Below are positions 44,473 to 53,969 of a stretch of DNA of 64,000 nucleotides, piece after piece. The notes under the pieces are model-generated. The model saw nothing but the letters and a program-made list of their open reading frames with translations, ran no database searches and was not told where the DNA came from. A program made the translations under genes and the position numbers. The number at the start of each line of letters is the position of its first letter. The stretch's first letter is position 1. The stretch comes from Lewinellaceae bacterium (GTDB lineage: Bacteria; Bacteroidota; Bacteroidia; Chitinophagales; Saprospiraceae): positions 186,001 through 250,000 of the forward strand of contig JACJXW010000007.1 of NCBI GenBank assembly GCA_020636405.1, read 5' to 3'.

Positions 44473-45822
44473 CTAGGTAGCCTGTTTTGTGGTGTTGCGT
44501 TTTCTTACAATAGACTTGGACAGCCGGAAGTACTGCACCAGAGGGATGTGAGAAGGGCATACATAAGAGCATGACCCGCACTCAAAGCAATCCATCAGGT
44601 TGAATTCTTCCGCCATCCGTTCGTAAGCTTCAAATTTGGCCAGTATCCCCAGTTTGGAAGGGTTCAGGGAGATAGGGCAGGCATCCACACACGCACCACA
44701 CTTGATGCAAGGGTAAACCTTCTCCGTTTTTTTCACATCCTTATCCGTGAAAACGACGATGCCCGAAGTACCCTTTACAATGGAAATATCCAGGTTGGAA
44801 ACGGCCACCCCCATCATGGGGCCACCCATATAGACCTCACTGACTTGTTCATCAACCCCTACCTGGTCCAGCACATAGCGCAGGGGCGTTCCGATCGGGA
44901 TCAGGTAGTTGCCCTTCTTCTTCACGCCCGGGCCGGTAATGGTGACGACCCGCTCCTGGATGCCGCGCCCGTGCGGCAAAAGGCGCCCGATCTCCGCCGT
45001 AGTGGCCACATTGACGACCACGACATTCACATCGATGGGCAACCCTCCCGAGGGCACTTCCCTGCCCAGGACCGAGGTGATCAGCATCTTCTCCGATCCT
45101 TGCGGGTATTTCACAGGAACTACTTTTACCGTCACGGGGTCTCCTTCGGGTATCTTACTTTCCAGGAGGCCGGCGGCATCTTGCTTGTTGGCTTCTATCC
45201 CAATGATGGCCCGCTCCGCCCCAGTGGCTTTCAGCAGGTAGCGGATGCCGACGAAGATGTCCTCCGCCTGTTCGAGCATCACCCGGTGGTCGGTGGTCAG
45301 ATACGGCTCACATTCGATGCCGTTGATCATCAGCACATCGCATTTTTTTCCCTCCGGTACTTTGAGTTTCACATGGGTCGGAAATGCTGCGCCGCCCAGC
45401 CCGACGATCCCGGCGTCCTGTATGCCCTTCAGGATCTCTTCGGCAGTGGCCGTTTCGAGATCAATGGGCGTCCCGTCCATGACCTCCTGGCTGGAGGCCG
45501 GAAAAGCTTCCAGAAAAATGCCCAGAGACATCTTACCTGAAATAGTCGGAACATTGGCGATCTTGCGGACGGTCCCGGAAATGGGCGCGTGTAGAGGCAC
45601 CGATACGTATCCACCTGCCTTGGCCAGCAACTGGCCCCGCACCACTTCCTGCCCTTCCCGCACCACGATCTGTGAGGGGGCGCCAATGTGCTGCGCCATG
45701 GGCAGGATGATCAGCGGAGCAAAGGGGAACTGCCGAATGGGCAGGCCATTGGTTTCCTCCTTATGCTCCGGAGGGTGAACACCGTGCTTGAATGTACTTT
45801 TGCGAAAATTCAGGAGTCCCAT
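44473..45822 (-). CDS. rnfC: Rnf complex subunit C
   Basis: 449 residues, homologous to NqrF/NuoF-like. N-terminal barrel-sandwich domain, NADH/FMN Rossmann region with GLGGAAFPTHVKL and INGIECEPYLTTDHR, SLBB domain, and two C-terminal Fe4S clusters: CIKCGACVDACPISLNP and CFECGSCSYVCPSHIP. This is the NAD+-binding peripheral subunit of Rnf. Its ATG overlaps the stop of the PFOR gene by one base, linking the oxidoreductase and the ion pump in one transcript. Confidence 0.95.
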   Translation of the reverse strand: MGLLNFRKSTFKHGVHPPEHKEETNGLPIRQFPFAPLIILPMAQHIGAPSQIVVREGQEVVRGQLLAKAGGYVSVPLHAPISGTVRKIANVPTISGKMSLGIFLEAFPASSQEVMDGTPIDLETATAEEILKGIQDAGIVGLGGAAFPTHVKLKVPEGKKCDVLMINGIECEPYLTTDHRVMLEQAEDIFVGIRYLLKATGAERAIIGIEANKQDAAGLLESKIPEGDPVTVKVVPVKYPQGSEKMLITSVLGREVPSGGLPIDVNVVVVNVATTAEIGRLLPHGRGIQERVVTITGPGVKKKGNYLIPIGTPLRYVLDQVGVDEQVSEVYMGGPMMGVAVSNLDISIVKGTSGIVVFTDKDVKKTEKVYPCIKCGACVDACPISLNPSKLGILAKFEAYERMAEEFNLMDCFECGSCSYVCPSHIPLVQYFRLSKSIVRKRNTTKQAT

Positions 45823-48800
45823 TAATTGTACTTTTCACCTCTTTTGATCCACTTGTCCATGTCCTTTCCGGCGCGGTCTTTCGGCAACCCCGGGTGAATT
45901 ACCCGAGCGGTGCACTTTTCAGCCGCTTTCACCAGATCCTCGTATGGGCCCCCGTCAGGGTTCATGATGTATGCCTTCTTGTTGCTGTTGTAAGCAAATA
46001 TCTTGGCGTTGATCTTCATGCATTCGTCACAGGCGGTACACTCTTCGCTTTCCAGCCAGGGCGCCATGTAGTCGCCGTTGGCCGGAGCCGGAGTTGCTTC
46101 CGGAGCAGCCGGTTGCGCGGTAGTTTCACCCATCGCCAGTTCGACGATGCCGTTTCCCTCTCCTCCTGCCAGTTTCATCAATCCCTGGGCGATCTTTCCA
46201 ACCACTTCAGCACGAACCTTGCTTTCAATATCGACCTCTTCCACTTTCGGTTTGTCCTGGCCGGCCAGAGCGCGCAGCATGATCCAGAAGTCCCGCCGTT
46301 CTTCACAGGATTCGACGATCTTCTGGGCAACGAGTACCCGGCTGAGGTGTTGCTTGGCGTCGACCGCCCAGATGTACGGGAATTTGCCTTCCCGCTCATC
46401 GGCGCTCATTTCCAGGAATTCAGCCAGAAGCACCATATTTTCATTCCAGGCATCGCGCGGCACTTTTCGGAAATGCTTCCTGAACCTCGCTTCGGTTATC
46501 GCGAAATCGGCAAAGGTCATCGGCAATTCCATGGTTTTTTCGCGGCCGTTCTCCAGGTATTTCAGCTGGTAGGTGGGCCATAAGCTATCTATTGCAGGGT
46601 TGCCGGACAGGTCAAATGCCTCTTCCGCTTTTTTGCCGTGATCCGGGTTGTATTTGAAAACGGGATAAGCGCGGGATTCTACCGCAAGCTTGGCCTGATG
46701 TGCACCCAAGTCGTCCCCTACGCCGTGTTCCGGCTGGCAGGTAGTATACAGGTTGAACAAGGCCGGCCGCTTGGCCATCAGGCCGTCGATAAAGCCTTCG
46801 ATCATCTGGCTGGTGTTGGCCAGGGTGCCCTGCAGAACGTAGGTGTTCCGGTGCGCCATTGCGATCAGGCCGATCTCCTTGCGCGGTTCGGGTTTACCCT
46901 GCCAAACTTTGCCGTACTGGGCCATATCCGAAACCTGGCCGATAAAGCCGGAGGTACAGGCCTGTCCGCCGGTGTTGGAGTATACCTGAGTATCTACTAC
47001 GATAACTTTGATCGGCTTACCGGACGCCATCATCCGCGACAGGTTCTGGAAGCCGATGTCGTACATGGCCCCGTCGCCGCCCAGCGCCACTACCGGCGGG
47101 CACAACAACCATTCTTCATCTGTGAACTGTTGCCAGGTGAAATAGGTGAAGAAATTATTGTGTTCGCTGGGGTTGTATTGGCCGTTCAATTCCAGCTCCA
47201 CCTTCCGGATGGTTTTGAAACCTTCCGCCATTTTGGCCATGTGCCCTTCGAAAATACCCATTGCCATGGAAGTCGAATCCTGGAACAGGTGGTTGGCCCA
47301 TGGGAAAGGATACGGGTTGAAGGGATAGGTGCTGCCCCATACTGAGGTACAGCCCGTAGAGTTGGTCAACCCCATGGATGACCGCCCCTTGCCCGTGGTT
47401 CCATCCGTATATTTCCACCTCAGGTTTTTCAGTTTGGCCAGCAATTGCGTCACCTCTCTCAGCCATTCCTGGTCGATCGGCTCGCTACCTTGGGCGGATT
47501 CCAACCGTCGGGCGATACCGGACATGGTCAGGTCGCTGTCGTGCATCTCGGATACGATCTTCGACATCGCGTCCGCATCACTGACATTTACCGTTTTGAT
47601 GAGTTTCAACTGGATGTGCTTTTCCAGTTTTTCGATCAGCTCATTCAAATAGGCAACGTGCTTTTTGATCCGGGGTTGCATCAGCGATTCCACCGTCGCT
47701 ACGAATAAGTGCACCACCGATTTTTCAGAGCAACCCAGGCAGGCGCCATCGCCGCTGGCAAAATTAAGATAAGCGTCTTTGTTCAAGAGGATGGTCTCGA
47801 GTGGCCCGATCTTTTCTTCCAGGTCATCGATGCGGTTGTACTTTGCAGGCGTATTGGGCAGGTCCACCCAGAAGTCCCATTCCTTCCGGAGCGTGGCGAT
47901 GGAATCTTCGGTTTGGGTGATGGGCCGAAGGGCATCATCATCACAAACTTTGACGCATTCCATACACCCTTTGCAGGTTGTGGGGTTGATGGTGATGCTG
48001 AACAGGCCGCCGCTGTTGGGCTGATCCTTTTCGTGGAGGTCGTAGTACGGGCGGGTGAGGGCAAACTGGAAATCGCCCAGCTCTTCCCGGAACCATTCCA
48101 TTTCCTGCGTCAGCCCATTGCCGTTATCGTTTTCACTGACATACTGGTCGATGGCATCCTGGATGAGGTGATTGACCGTAACAGTTTTTCCGGACTCCTT
48201 GAACAGGGTGCGGATCTTACCCTCCATCTGGCGCACCGCCTTGGGCAGGTATTCTACTTTCTCGTGATTTTTCTTCACGCGCTTCACTACGGTTTCCAGC
48301 ACCTCCGACAGTTCGCTGACCAATCCCGGAATAGCGGTATCGGGGCAAACCGTATAACAGTTACCACAAGCTGTACAGTTGTTGGGTATCCATTGTGGAT
48401 GTTCAAACCGGATGCCGGTCATATCTCTGAACAGGGAGGACACGGCAGGCATTACACTCAACCCGATGAACGGGTCGGTCAGGTTGTCGTTACCCATGCC
48501 GCGCAGGTAGAAATTACCGGTTTGTTCCCAGAACCGGTGAATATCGCTCAGGTTGGATTTGCTCTTGGGAATGTCCTTCATCATGGTCGGAATGGGAACC
48601 AATGCTTCTCCATTCGCCTTTTCGGAATGCCCGGCGCCCAACACCTTATTGGTAACCTCGTGCACCTCATCGAAGCCACGCCGCACGACCCGCATGTTGT
48701 CATCCACCACCCGCTGGCCTTTTCCGCCAAACTTATGCTGCAATTGGTCTTCAATGGCCTTCAGCAAGGTTTCTTCCGACAGCCCGGCTTTTTCCTTGAG

Positions 48801-50735
48801 TGGAGACGCGGCAAAGAATGCCCCCTGGAAGGCGATACCCTGCATCCGCAATTGCAGTTCAGGGTCGGTAGCCTCTTCGCGGGCGATCTTGAACCCATCG
48901 ATATAGAATATGCGGATATTGTTGTCGATGATGATCTTCTGGTAAGGCTTCGGAATGTCGCCCCAGACTTCATCGGGCTTGGCCTTATCACTTTGGATGA
49001 TAAAGACGCCTCCTTTCTTCAGTCCGGCCAGGGCGTTTGTGTGTTTGAATACGTTGGGGTCGGGGGAAAGGACGACATCGACGAAGTAATACTCGCAGTT
49101 GACGCGGATAGGCTCCGGAGCAGCGGCAAGGTAGTAGGTCGTTGGCTGGCCTTTCTTCTCCGAGCCGTATTTCGGGTTGGCCTTGATGTCATAACCCAAA
49201 AGGTCAAAAAGGGTCATGGCCAGGTTCTTACCGGTAGTGATCGCGCCCCAGCCGCCAACGGAGTGGAACCGCACGGTTACTGCGCCCTCCGGCATGAGGT
49301 TCGGGTTTTCCGAACCGTGGATGGCGAGTTCTTTTACGTGGGGATAGGCATCCTGAATGGTCTCCTGATAAGCCCTTTGCTTAGGGGTGAAGGGGACATC
49401 CCGGATGAAGTCAATAGACAGGTAGAATTGTTTCTTGTGCTTGCCCTCCGGCAGCATATTTTCAATGGCGCCGATTATGCCTTCCGGCTGCAGGTCGCGG
49501 CTACCCATGCCAAAAGAACCGGAATACAATGCCGGCAGGTCGGAAGAGCTGTAGCTCGGCAGGCCCGGATACGGCGTATTTTTCTTGTTGGCCCCGTTTT
49601 CGATGCACTTGGTCAGTACGGCACGGATCTCTCTGGCAATGGGGAGGTCGGCGGCCAGCGGCTGGTCCAGGCGTTCCAGAATGGTCACGCCTTTTTTGCC
49701 TTTCAGTATTTTCCCGACCAGGTCGGCAGGGAAAGGCCGGAACATGAGCAAGTCGACAACGCCGACTTTGATGCCGCGGGTCTTCCGGATGTAATCCACC
49801 ACCACTTCAGCACTGGGCACCACACTCCCCTGTCCGAGGATCAGGTAATCAGCATCCTCTGCCCGGTAGGTCATGACGCGCTCGTAACGGCGGCCGGTCA
49901 GCTCGTAAAACTCTTCAAATGCGCGGTCCGTCAGTTCCTGGATGTGGTCGAAGAAGAAGGGCCGCTGCGCTGCCACGCTCTGCATGTAGGAGTCCTGGTT
50001 CTGAACGATACCAGCCATTACCGGGTTATCGACATCCCAGAGCTCCGGTATGCGCCGGCGGGTGTCCCCGTAAATGATCCTTTGGGCGGCGGTAGGCGTA
50101 TCGATGATGTCATCCGGCCGGCCCAGAAATTCCTTGATCAGCTCGCGCTCGGGCAGAAGCAGGGACTCGATGAGGTGGGTGGTCAGAAAGCCGTCCTGCG
50201 CAACGACCCCGGGGGTCAGGGCCAGCTCGGCGATCTTGTGGGCTATGATGTTCAAGTCGGCAACGTGCTGCGCTTTTTTGGCGAACAGCTGGAAGAAGCC
50301 CGTATCGTCTATGGCGTGATAATCATCGTGCCCCGCGTGTACGTTCAGCGTGGACTTGGTCATGGCGCGGGCGCCGATATTGAGAACGTAGGTCAGCCTT
50401 TTTCCCACTGCTGCGTAGAGGGATTCGTGCATGTAGGCGATACCCTGGCCGGAGGAGAAGTTGGCGGCCCGTAGGCCCGTCATGGAGAGGCCGGCAGTGA
50501 CAGCCGCGGCGGCGTGTTCCCCTTCCGGTTCAATAAAAATCAATGGCCTGTCGGAGATGTTTAAGTGTCCTTTGGCGGCTTCTTCCGCCCAGTATTCCCC
50601 CATTTGGGTAGAAGGGGTGATCGGGTAAGCGCCTGCTGCATCCGTAGATTCTCTTTCGCACATGATTGCAGCAGTATTTCCATCCATTGCCACGCGAATA
50701 CCAGGGTACTTGACCTTTTTACTGTTCTTATCCAT
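45822..50735 (-). CDS. nifJ: Oversized pyruvate:ferredoxin oxidoreductase with C-terminal ferredoxin
   Basis: Start chosen at the ATG before DKNSKKVKYPGIRVAMDG (1637 aa); an upstream ATG at 50852 would add 39 residues. Homodimeric PFORs are near 1170-1230 residues. Order: domain I with DAAGAYPITPSTQMGE, domain II, gamma-type domain (VRFHSVGGWGAITTGKNLA), Fe4S motif NCTACGNCYTVCPD, about 150 extra helical residues, second Fe4S motif TCKGCMECVKVC, third-cluster cysteines GACLGC, another extra segment of about 80-100 residues, TPP domain with GGDGAMYDIGFQNLSRMM and SNTGGQ, and a C-terminal ferredoxin (CTACDEC...KCTA) after an Ala/Pro linker. Catalyses pyruvate + CoA to acetyl-CoA, CO2 and reduced ferredoxin for the Rnf genes that follow. 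Another 2-oxoacid is possible as substrate. Confidence 0.9.
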   Translation of the reverse strand: MDKNSKKVKYPGIRVAMDGNTAAIMCERESTDAAGAYPITPSTQMGEYWAEEAAKGHLNISDRPLIFIEPEGEHAAAAVTAGLSMTGLRAANFSSGQGIAYMHESLYAAVGKRLTYVLNIGARAMTKSTLNVHAGHDDYHAIDDTGFFQLFAKKAQHVADLNIIAHKIAELALTPGVVAQDGFLTTHLIESLLLPERELIKEFLGRPDDIIDTPTAAQRIIYGDTRRRIPELWDVDNPVMAGIVQNQDSYMQSVAAQRPFFFDHIQELTDRAFEEFYELTGRRYERVMTYRAEDADYLILGQGSVVPSAEVVVDYIRKTRGIKVGVVDLLMFRPFPADLVGKILKGKKGVTILERLDQPLAADLPIAREIRAVLTKCIENGANKKNTPYPGLPSYSSSDLPALYSGSFGMGSRDLQPEGIIGAIENMLPEGKHKKQFYLSIDFIRDVPFTPKQRAYQETIQDAYPHVKELAIHGSENPNLMPEGAVTVRFHSVGGWGAITTGKNLAMTLFDLLGYDIKANPKYGSEKKGQPTTYYLAAAPEPIRVNCEYYFVDVVLSPDPNVFKHTNALAGLKKGGVFIIQSDKAKPDEVWGDIPKPYQKIIIDNNIRIFYIDGFKIAREEATDPELQLRMQGIAFQGAFFAASPLKEKAGLSEETLLKAIEDQLQHKFGGKGQRVVDDNMRVVRRGFDEVHEVTNKVLGAGHSEKANGEALVPIPTMMKDIPKSKSNLSDIHRFWEQTGNFYLRGMGNDNLTDPFIGLSVMPAVSSLFRDMTGIRFEHPQWIPNNCTACGNCYTVCPDTAIPGLVSELSEVLETVVKRVKKNHEKVEYLPKAVRQMEGKIRTLFKESGKTVTVNHLIQDAIDQYVSENDNGNGLTQEMEWFREELGDFQFALTRPYYDLHEKDQPNSGGLFSITINPTTCKGCMECVKVCDDDALRPITQTEDSIATLRKEWDFWVDLPNTPAKYNRIDDLEEKIGPLETILLNKDAYLNFASGDGACLGCSEKSVVHLFVATVESLMQPRIKKHVAYLNELIEKLEKHIQLKLIKTVNVSDADAMSKIVSEMHDSDLTMSGIARRLESAQGSEPIDQEWLREVTQLLAKLKNLRWKYTDGTTGKGRSSMGLTNSTGCTSVWGSTYPFNPYPFPWANHLFQDSTSMAMGIFEGHMAKMAEGFKTIRKVELELNGQYNPSEHNNFFTYFTWQQFTDEEWLLCPPVVALGGDGAMYDIGFQNLSRMMASGKPIKVIVVDTQVYSNTGGQACTSGFIGQVSDMAQYGKVWQGKPEPRKEIGLIAMAHRNTYVLQGTLANTSQMIEGFIDGLMAKRPALFNLYTTCQPEHGVGDDLGAHQAKLAVESRAYPVFKYNPDHGKKAEEAFDLSGNPAIDSLWPTYQLKYLENGREKTMELPMTFADFAITEARFRKHFRKVPRDAWNENMVLLAEFLEMSADEREGKFPYIWAVDAKQHLSRVLVAQKIVESCEERRDFWIMLRALAGQDKPKVEEVDIESKVRAEVVGKIAQGLMKLAGGEGNGIVELAMGETTAQPAAPEATPAPANGDYMAPWLESEECTACDECMKINAKIFAYNSNKKAYIMNPDGGPYEDLVKAAEKCTARVIHPGLPKDRAGKDMDKWIKRGEKYN

Positions 50736-50942
50736 ATCAGCTTTTTTTGTACTGGGACAAATCGTTTTAAATTTTGAACCGGTTTCTTTTTTGGTTAAGG
50801 CGACGGCACAAGATTTCGAAACCAGGCCCTCATTTCCGATGAGAATAATCACCCATCCTAGTGAAAAATGTCATTAGGCCTCATCCTGCTTAGTCTTAAT
50901 ATGCGGTGAGGTTCCCAGATCAGGATACAAATACACTTAAAT
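50736..50942. other. Divergent promoter region between PFOR-rnf and hydrogenase operons
   Basis: 207 bp shared by both energy operons. No strong palindrome or exact -7 box was seen. Close spacing would allow one regulator to control both transcripts, which is inference. Confidence 0.4.
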
Positions 50943-52664
50943 ATGGAAGCGTCTCGTAAACGTGCTCGTTCTGAATTGCTAGACTGCCTGTGGGAATACC
51001 AGAATCAACATGGCTATATTCGCGATGAAGATATGGAATCTTGTTCCAGGCAGTTCGACATTTCCAAGATTGAACTGGAAGGCGTGATTTCTTTTTACCA
51101 CTTCTTCCACCGCCGGCCTTCCGGCCGGTTCATCATCTACCTCAACAACAGTATCGTCTCTGAATTCAAGGGCTTTCAGCGGGTTCGCGAGGCTTTCGAA
51201 CGAGAGACCGGCGCCCGCTTCGGCGAACTTGACCCCGGCGGGGTGTTCGGCCTCTTCGAAACGTCCTGCATCGGGCTGAGCGATCAGGAACCGGCAGCGC
51301 TGATCAACTTCCATCCTTTCACCAACCTCAATACGCTGAAGGTCAGGCAAATCATAGCCAGCCTAAAACAAGGTGTACCCGTAGACGAGCTTTGCGACGA
51401 GGTGGAAGATAACATTCGATACATTCCACCGGGCAAACGCGCCGTGTTTTTCCGGGAATACTTCCCGGGCAACAGCATCACGAAGCTGGGGGGCATGAAA
51501 CCGGAAGAAGTCATCGAAGAGATCAACCGCTCGAAGCTCAGCGGGCGGGGCGGCGCCTTCTTCCCTACCGGGTTGAAGTGGGGCTTGTGCCGACAACAGG
51601 AGGCCAAACCCAAGTACATCGTCTGCAACGCCGATGAAGGCGAGCCCGGCACTTTTAAAGACCGGGTGCTGATGAACGCCATGCCGGGCCTGGTTCTCGA
51701 AGGAATGGCCATTGCCGGGTATGCAGTGGGCGCCCGTGAAGGCATCCTTTACCTGCGGGCCGAATATTCCTGGATGAAGGAAAAACTGGAAAAAGAGGCC
51801 GAACGCCTATACCGAATGGGGTTGCTGGGGAAAAACGCAGCCGGCATCGAAGGTTTCGATTTTGACATCCGCCTGCAATTGGGCGCCGGCTCCTATGTGG
51901 TCGGGGAAGAAACCGCCATGCTCAACTCGATGGAGGGGAAGCGCGGCGAAGCCCGGGTCAAGCAGTATTATCCCATCGAAAGAGGATTTCTCGGAAAGCC
52001 GACAGTGGTCAACAACGTGGAGACCTTGTGTGCGGCGGCCCGTATTATAGAACTGGGCGCCGGCCATTTCCTCAAAACAGGTACCGTAACCTCTCCCGGC
52101 ACCAAACTGATCAGTGTGTCCGGAGATTGCCATCAACCCGGCGTATACGAGATAGAGTACGGGATGAAAGTCGAAGAACTGCTGAAACTGTGCCACGCGG
52201 ACGACCCCTATTACATCCAGATTTCCGGCCCTTCCGGCGAGTGCATCTCCATGGCGGACAAAGGCCGGGTTTTGTCGAAGGACGACCTGTCCTGCGGCGG
52301 GGCGTTCATGGTATTCAGTAAACATCGGGACATCCTGCAGATCCTGCTCAACTTCGCCGCCTTTTTCAAGGAAGAGTCGTGTGGAGTCTGTACGCCCTGC
52401 CGGGCCGGCAACTTCATCCTTCAGCGCAAGCTGGAAAAGATCAAGCTGGGGCTGGCCCAACGCTCCGATTATGATGACATCCGGCAATGGGGGCACATCA
52501 TGCAAACGGCAAGCCGCTGCGGGCTGGGAAAAACAGCAACCAACACTTTGATCAAAGCACTGGATACCTTCCCCGACTTTTTTGAAGTGCAGCAGGGGGA
52601 AGGCCTCACCAGAAAATTTGATCTAAACAAGGCAACTGAAGAATATGAAAAGTTCAAAAGTTAA
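50943..52664 (+). CDS. hoxF: Bidirectional [NiFe] hydrogenase diaphorase, HoxE-HoxF fusion
   Basis: 573 residues. N-terminal NuoE/HoxE-like domain (about 1-140) fused to a NuoF/HoxF domain. In the NuoE part only one of the four usual cluster cysteines is visible (FETSCIGLSD); the first pair is replaced (YLNNSIVSE). The NuoF part is complete: NADH site LSGRGGAFFPTGLKWG, FMN site NADEGEPGTFKDR, YVVGEETAMLNSMEGKRGE, and the Fe4S N3-type motif ESCGVCTPCRAG plus a Cys in ASRCGLGKTA. It oxidises or reduces NAD(H) for the hydrogenase. First gene of a plus-strand operon; overlaps the next gene by 20 bp. Confidence 0.88.
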   Translation: MEASRKRARSELLDCLWEYQNQHGYIRDEDMESCSRQFDISKIELEGVISFYHFFHRRPSGRFIIYLNNSIVSEFKGFQRVREAFERETGARFGELDPGGVFGLFETSCIGLSDQEPAALINFHPFTNLNTLKVRQIIASLKQGVPVDELCDEVEDNIRYIPPGKRAVFFREYFPGNSITKLGGMKPEEVIEEINRSKLSGRGGAFFPTGLKWGLCRQQEAKPKYIVCNADEGEPGTFKDRVLMNAMPGLVLEGMAIAGYAVGAREGILYLRAEYSWMKEKLEKEAERLYRMGLLGKNAAGIEGFDFDIRLQLGAGSYVVGEETAMLNSMEGKRGEARVKQYYPIERGFLGKPTVVNNVETLCAAARIIELGAGHFLKTGTVTSPGTKLISVSGDCHQPGVYEIEYGMKVEELLKLCHADDPYYIQISGPSGECISMADKGRVLSKDDLSCGGAFMVFSKHRDILQILLNFAAFFKEESCGVCTPCRAGNFILQRKLEKIKLGLAQRSDYDDIRQWGHIMQTASRCGLGKTATNTLIKALDTFPDFFEVQQGEGLTRKFDLNKATEEYEKFKS

Positions 52665-53967
52665 GCAAAAAAGAAAAGAACCCCAAAAGCCAAAGGGAGA
52701 GGTAACCCTTAAAATTGACGGGAGAGAAATAAAGGCCCGGGAGGGCCAAAATCTCGTTCAGGTAGCCCGGGAAAATGACATTTTCATTCCATCGCTGTGT
52801 TATTATGAGCACATCGACCCGCCGCTGGGCACCTGCCGGGTCTGTATCTGCGAAGTCAACGGCAAACCAGCGCCGGCCTGTATGCAAAAGGTGAAGGACA
52901 ATATGGAGGTACAGGTCAATACTCCGGAGATGGAAGATACCCGCAAGGCCATCGTGGAAATGATGTTTGCCGAGGGCAACCACTTCTGCCCGGCCTGCGA
53001 AAAGAGCGGAAACTGCGGCCTTCAACACATGGGATACGAGATGGGCGTATCCATCTCCCGTTTCCCTCACCTGTTCAAAGACCGCCTCATCGATTTCCAC
53101 CCCAAGCGAATTATCATCGAGCACAACCGCTGTGTTAAATGCCACCGGTGCGTGGAGGAAGTTCGAACGCAGGAAGGCAAAAAGGTCTTCTCTCTTTGCA
53201 ACCGGGGTAACGAGACGGTGGTGGGCATCGATTACGAACAGGAGGCCAAGCTTACCCAGGAAGAAGCGCTGGCGGCCATGCAGCTTTGCCCTACCGGCGC
53301 CATCCTGGTGCGCGGGATGAGCATGGCCAAACCTTTCGGCGACCGGCGCTTCGATAAAAAATCGGTACAAAAAGAGGAGAATGCCAAAAAGGCCGTGGTC
53401 GAAGCCGCCGCCAAAGCAGCCAAGGAAAAGAAGGTCATCGCCACCCTATCGCTGGCCGGCTGTTTCGGCTGCCACATGTCGATGCTGGACATTGACCTGG
53501 GCTTTATCGACCTGCTGGAAGTGGTCGAATTCAATAAATCGCCGATCAACGACATCAAGGAATTTACCCGCCAGTGCCACATCGGGCTGGTCGAGGGCGG
53601 TTGTTGCAATTCCGAAAACGTGGAAACCCTGAGGGAATTCCGTAAGAAATGTGACATTCTGGTCGCCATGGGAGAGTGCTCCATCTGGGGCGGCCTGCCG
53701 GCCATGCGCAATATGATCCCTCTGGAGGAGTGCCTGGAAGAGGCCTATCTCAACTCCATCACCACGGTTAGCGGAGAGCATATCGTGCCTTATCACGAGG
53801 ACCTTCCCAAAATTCTGGACCGCGTATACCCCTGCAACGAGATCGTCAAGATCGACTATTTCATCCCGGGCTGCCCGCCCAATCCCGAACACATCTGGAA
53901 GGCGGTAAAGAACCTGCTCTGGGGTGACCATTACTCCATTTTGTATTCCGAATTCAAATATGACTGA
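52645..53967 (+). CDS. hoxUY: HoxU-HoxY fusion: diaphorase small subunit joined to hydrogenase small subunit
   Basis: 440 residues. Residues about 18-245 are HoxU/NuoG-N-like: Fe2S ligands C52, C64, C67, C79 (LGTCRVCICEV), NHFCPACEKSGNC, and one ferredoxin cluster NRCVKCHRCVEE with LCPTGAIL. A lysine/alanine-rich linker (about 245-268) leads to a HoxY hydrogenase small subunit: LAGCFGCHMSMLD, EGGCCNSEN, MGECSIWGGLP and PGCPPNP, the proximal Fe4S cluster ligands. In known bidirectional hydrogenases these are separate proteins. The fusion would fix electron flow from NADH-side clusters to the NiFe site. Two bases separate it from hoxH. No frameshift signal explains the join; the frame is continuous. 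Confidence 0.88.
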   Translation: MKSSKVKQKRKEPQKPKGEVTLKIDGREIKAREGQNLVQVARENDIFIPSLCYYEHIDPPLGTCRVCICEVNGKPAPACMQKVKDNMEVQVNTPEMEDTRKAIVEMMFAEGNHFCPACEKSGNCGLQHMGYEMGVSISRFPHLFKDRLIDFHPKRIIIEHNRCVKCHRCVEEVRTQEGKKVFSLCNRGNETVVGIDYEQEAKLTQEEALAAMQLCPTGAILVRGMSMAKPFGDRRFDKKSVQKEENAKKAVVEAAAKAAKEKKVIATLSLAGCFGCHMSMLDIDLGFIDLLEVVEFNKSPINDIKEFTRQCHIGLVEGGCCNSENVETLREFRKKCDILVAMGECSIWGGLPAMRNMIPLEECLEEAYLNSITTVSGEHIVPYHEDLPKILDRVYPCNEIVKIDYFIPGCPPNPEHIWKAVKNLLWGDHYSILYSEFKYD

Positions 53968-53969
53968 CC

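Noticed and set aside
47709..50474. Long open frame (over 900 codons) on the plus strand opposite PFOR
   Set aside because: Mirror of a strongly coding minus-strand gene with biased third positions; translation matches no family and PFOR motifs are complete on the other strand.
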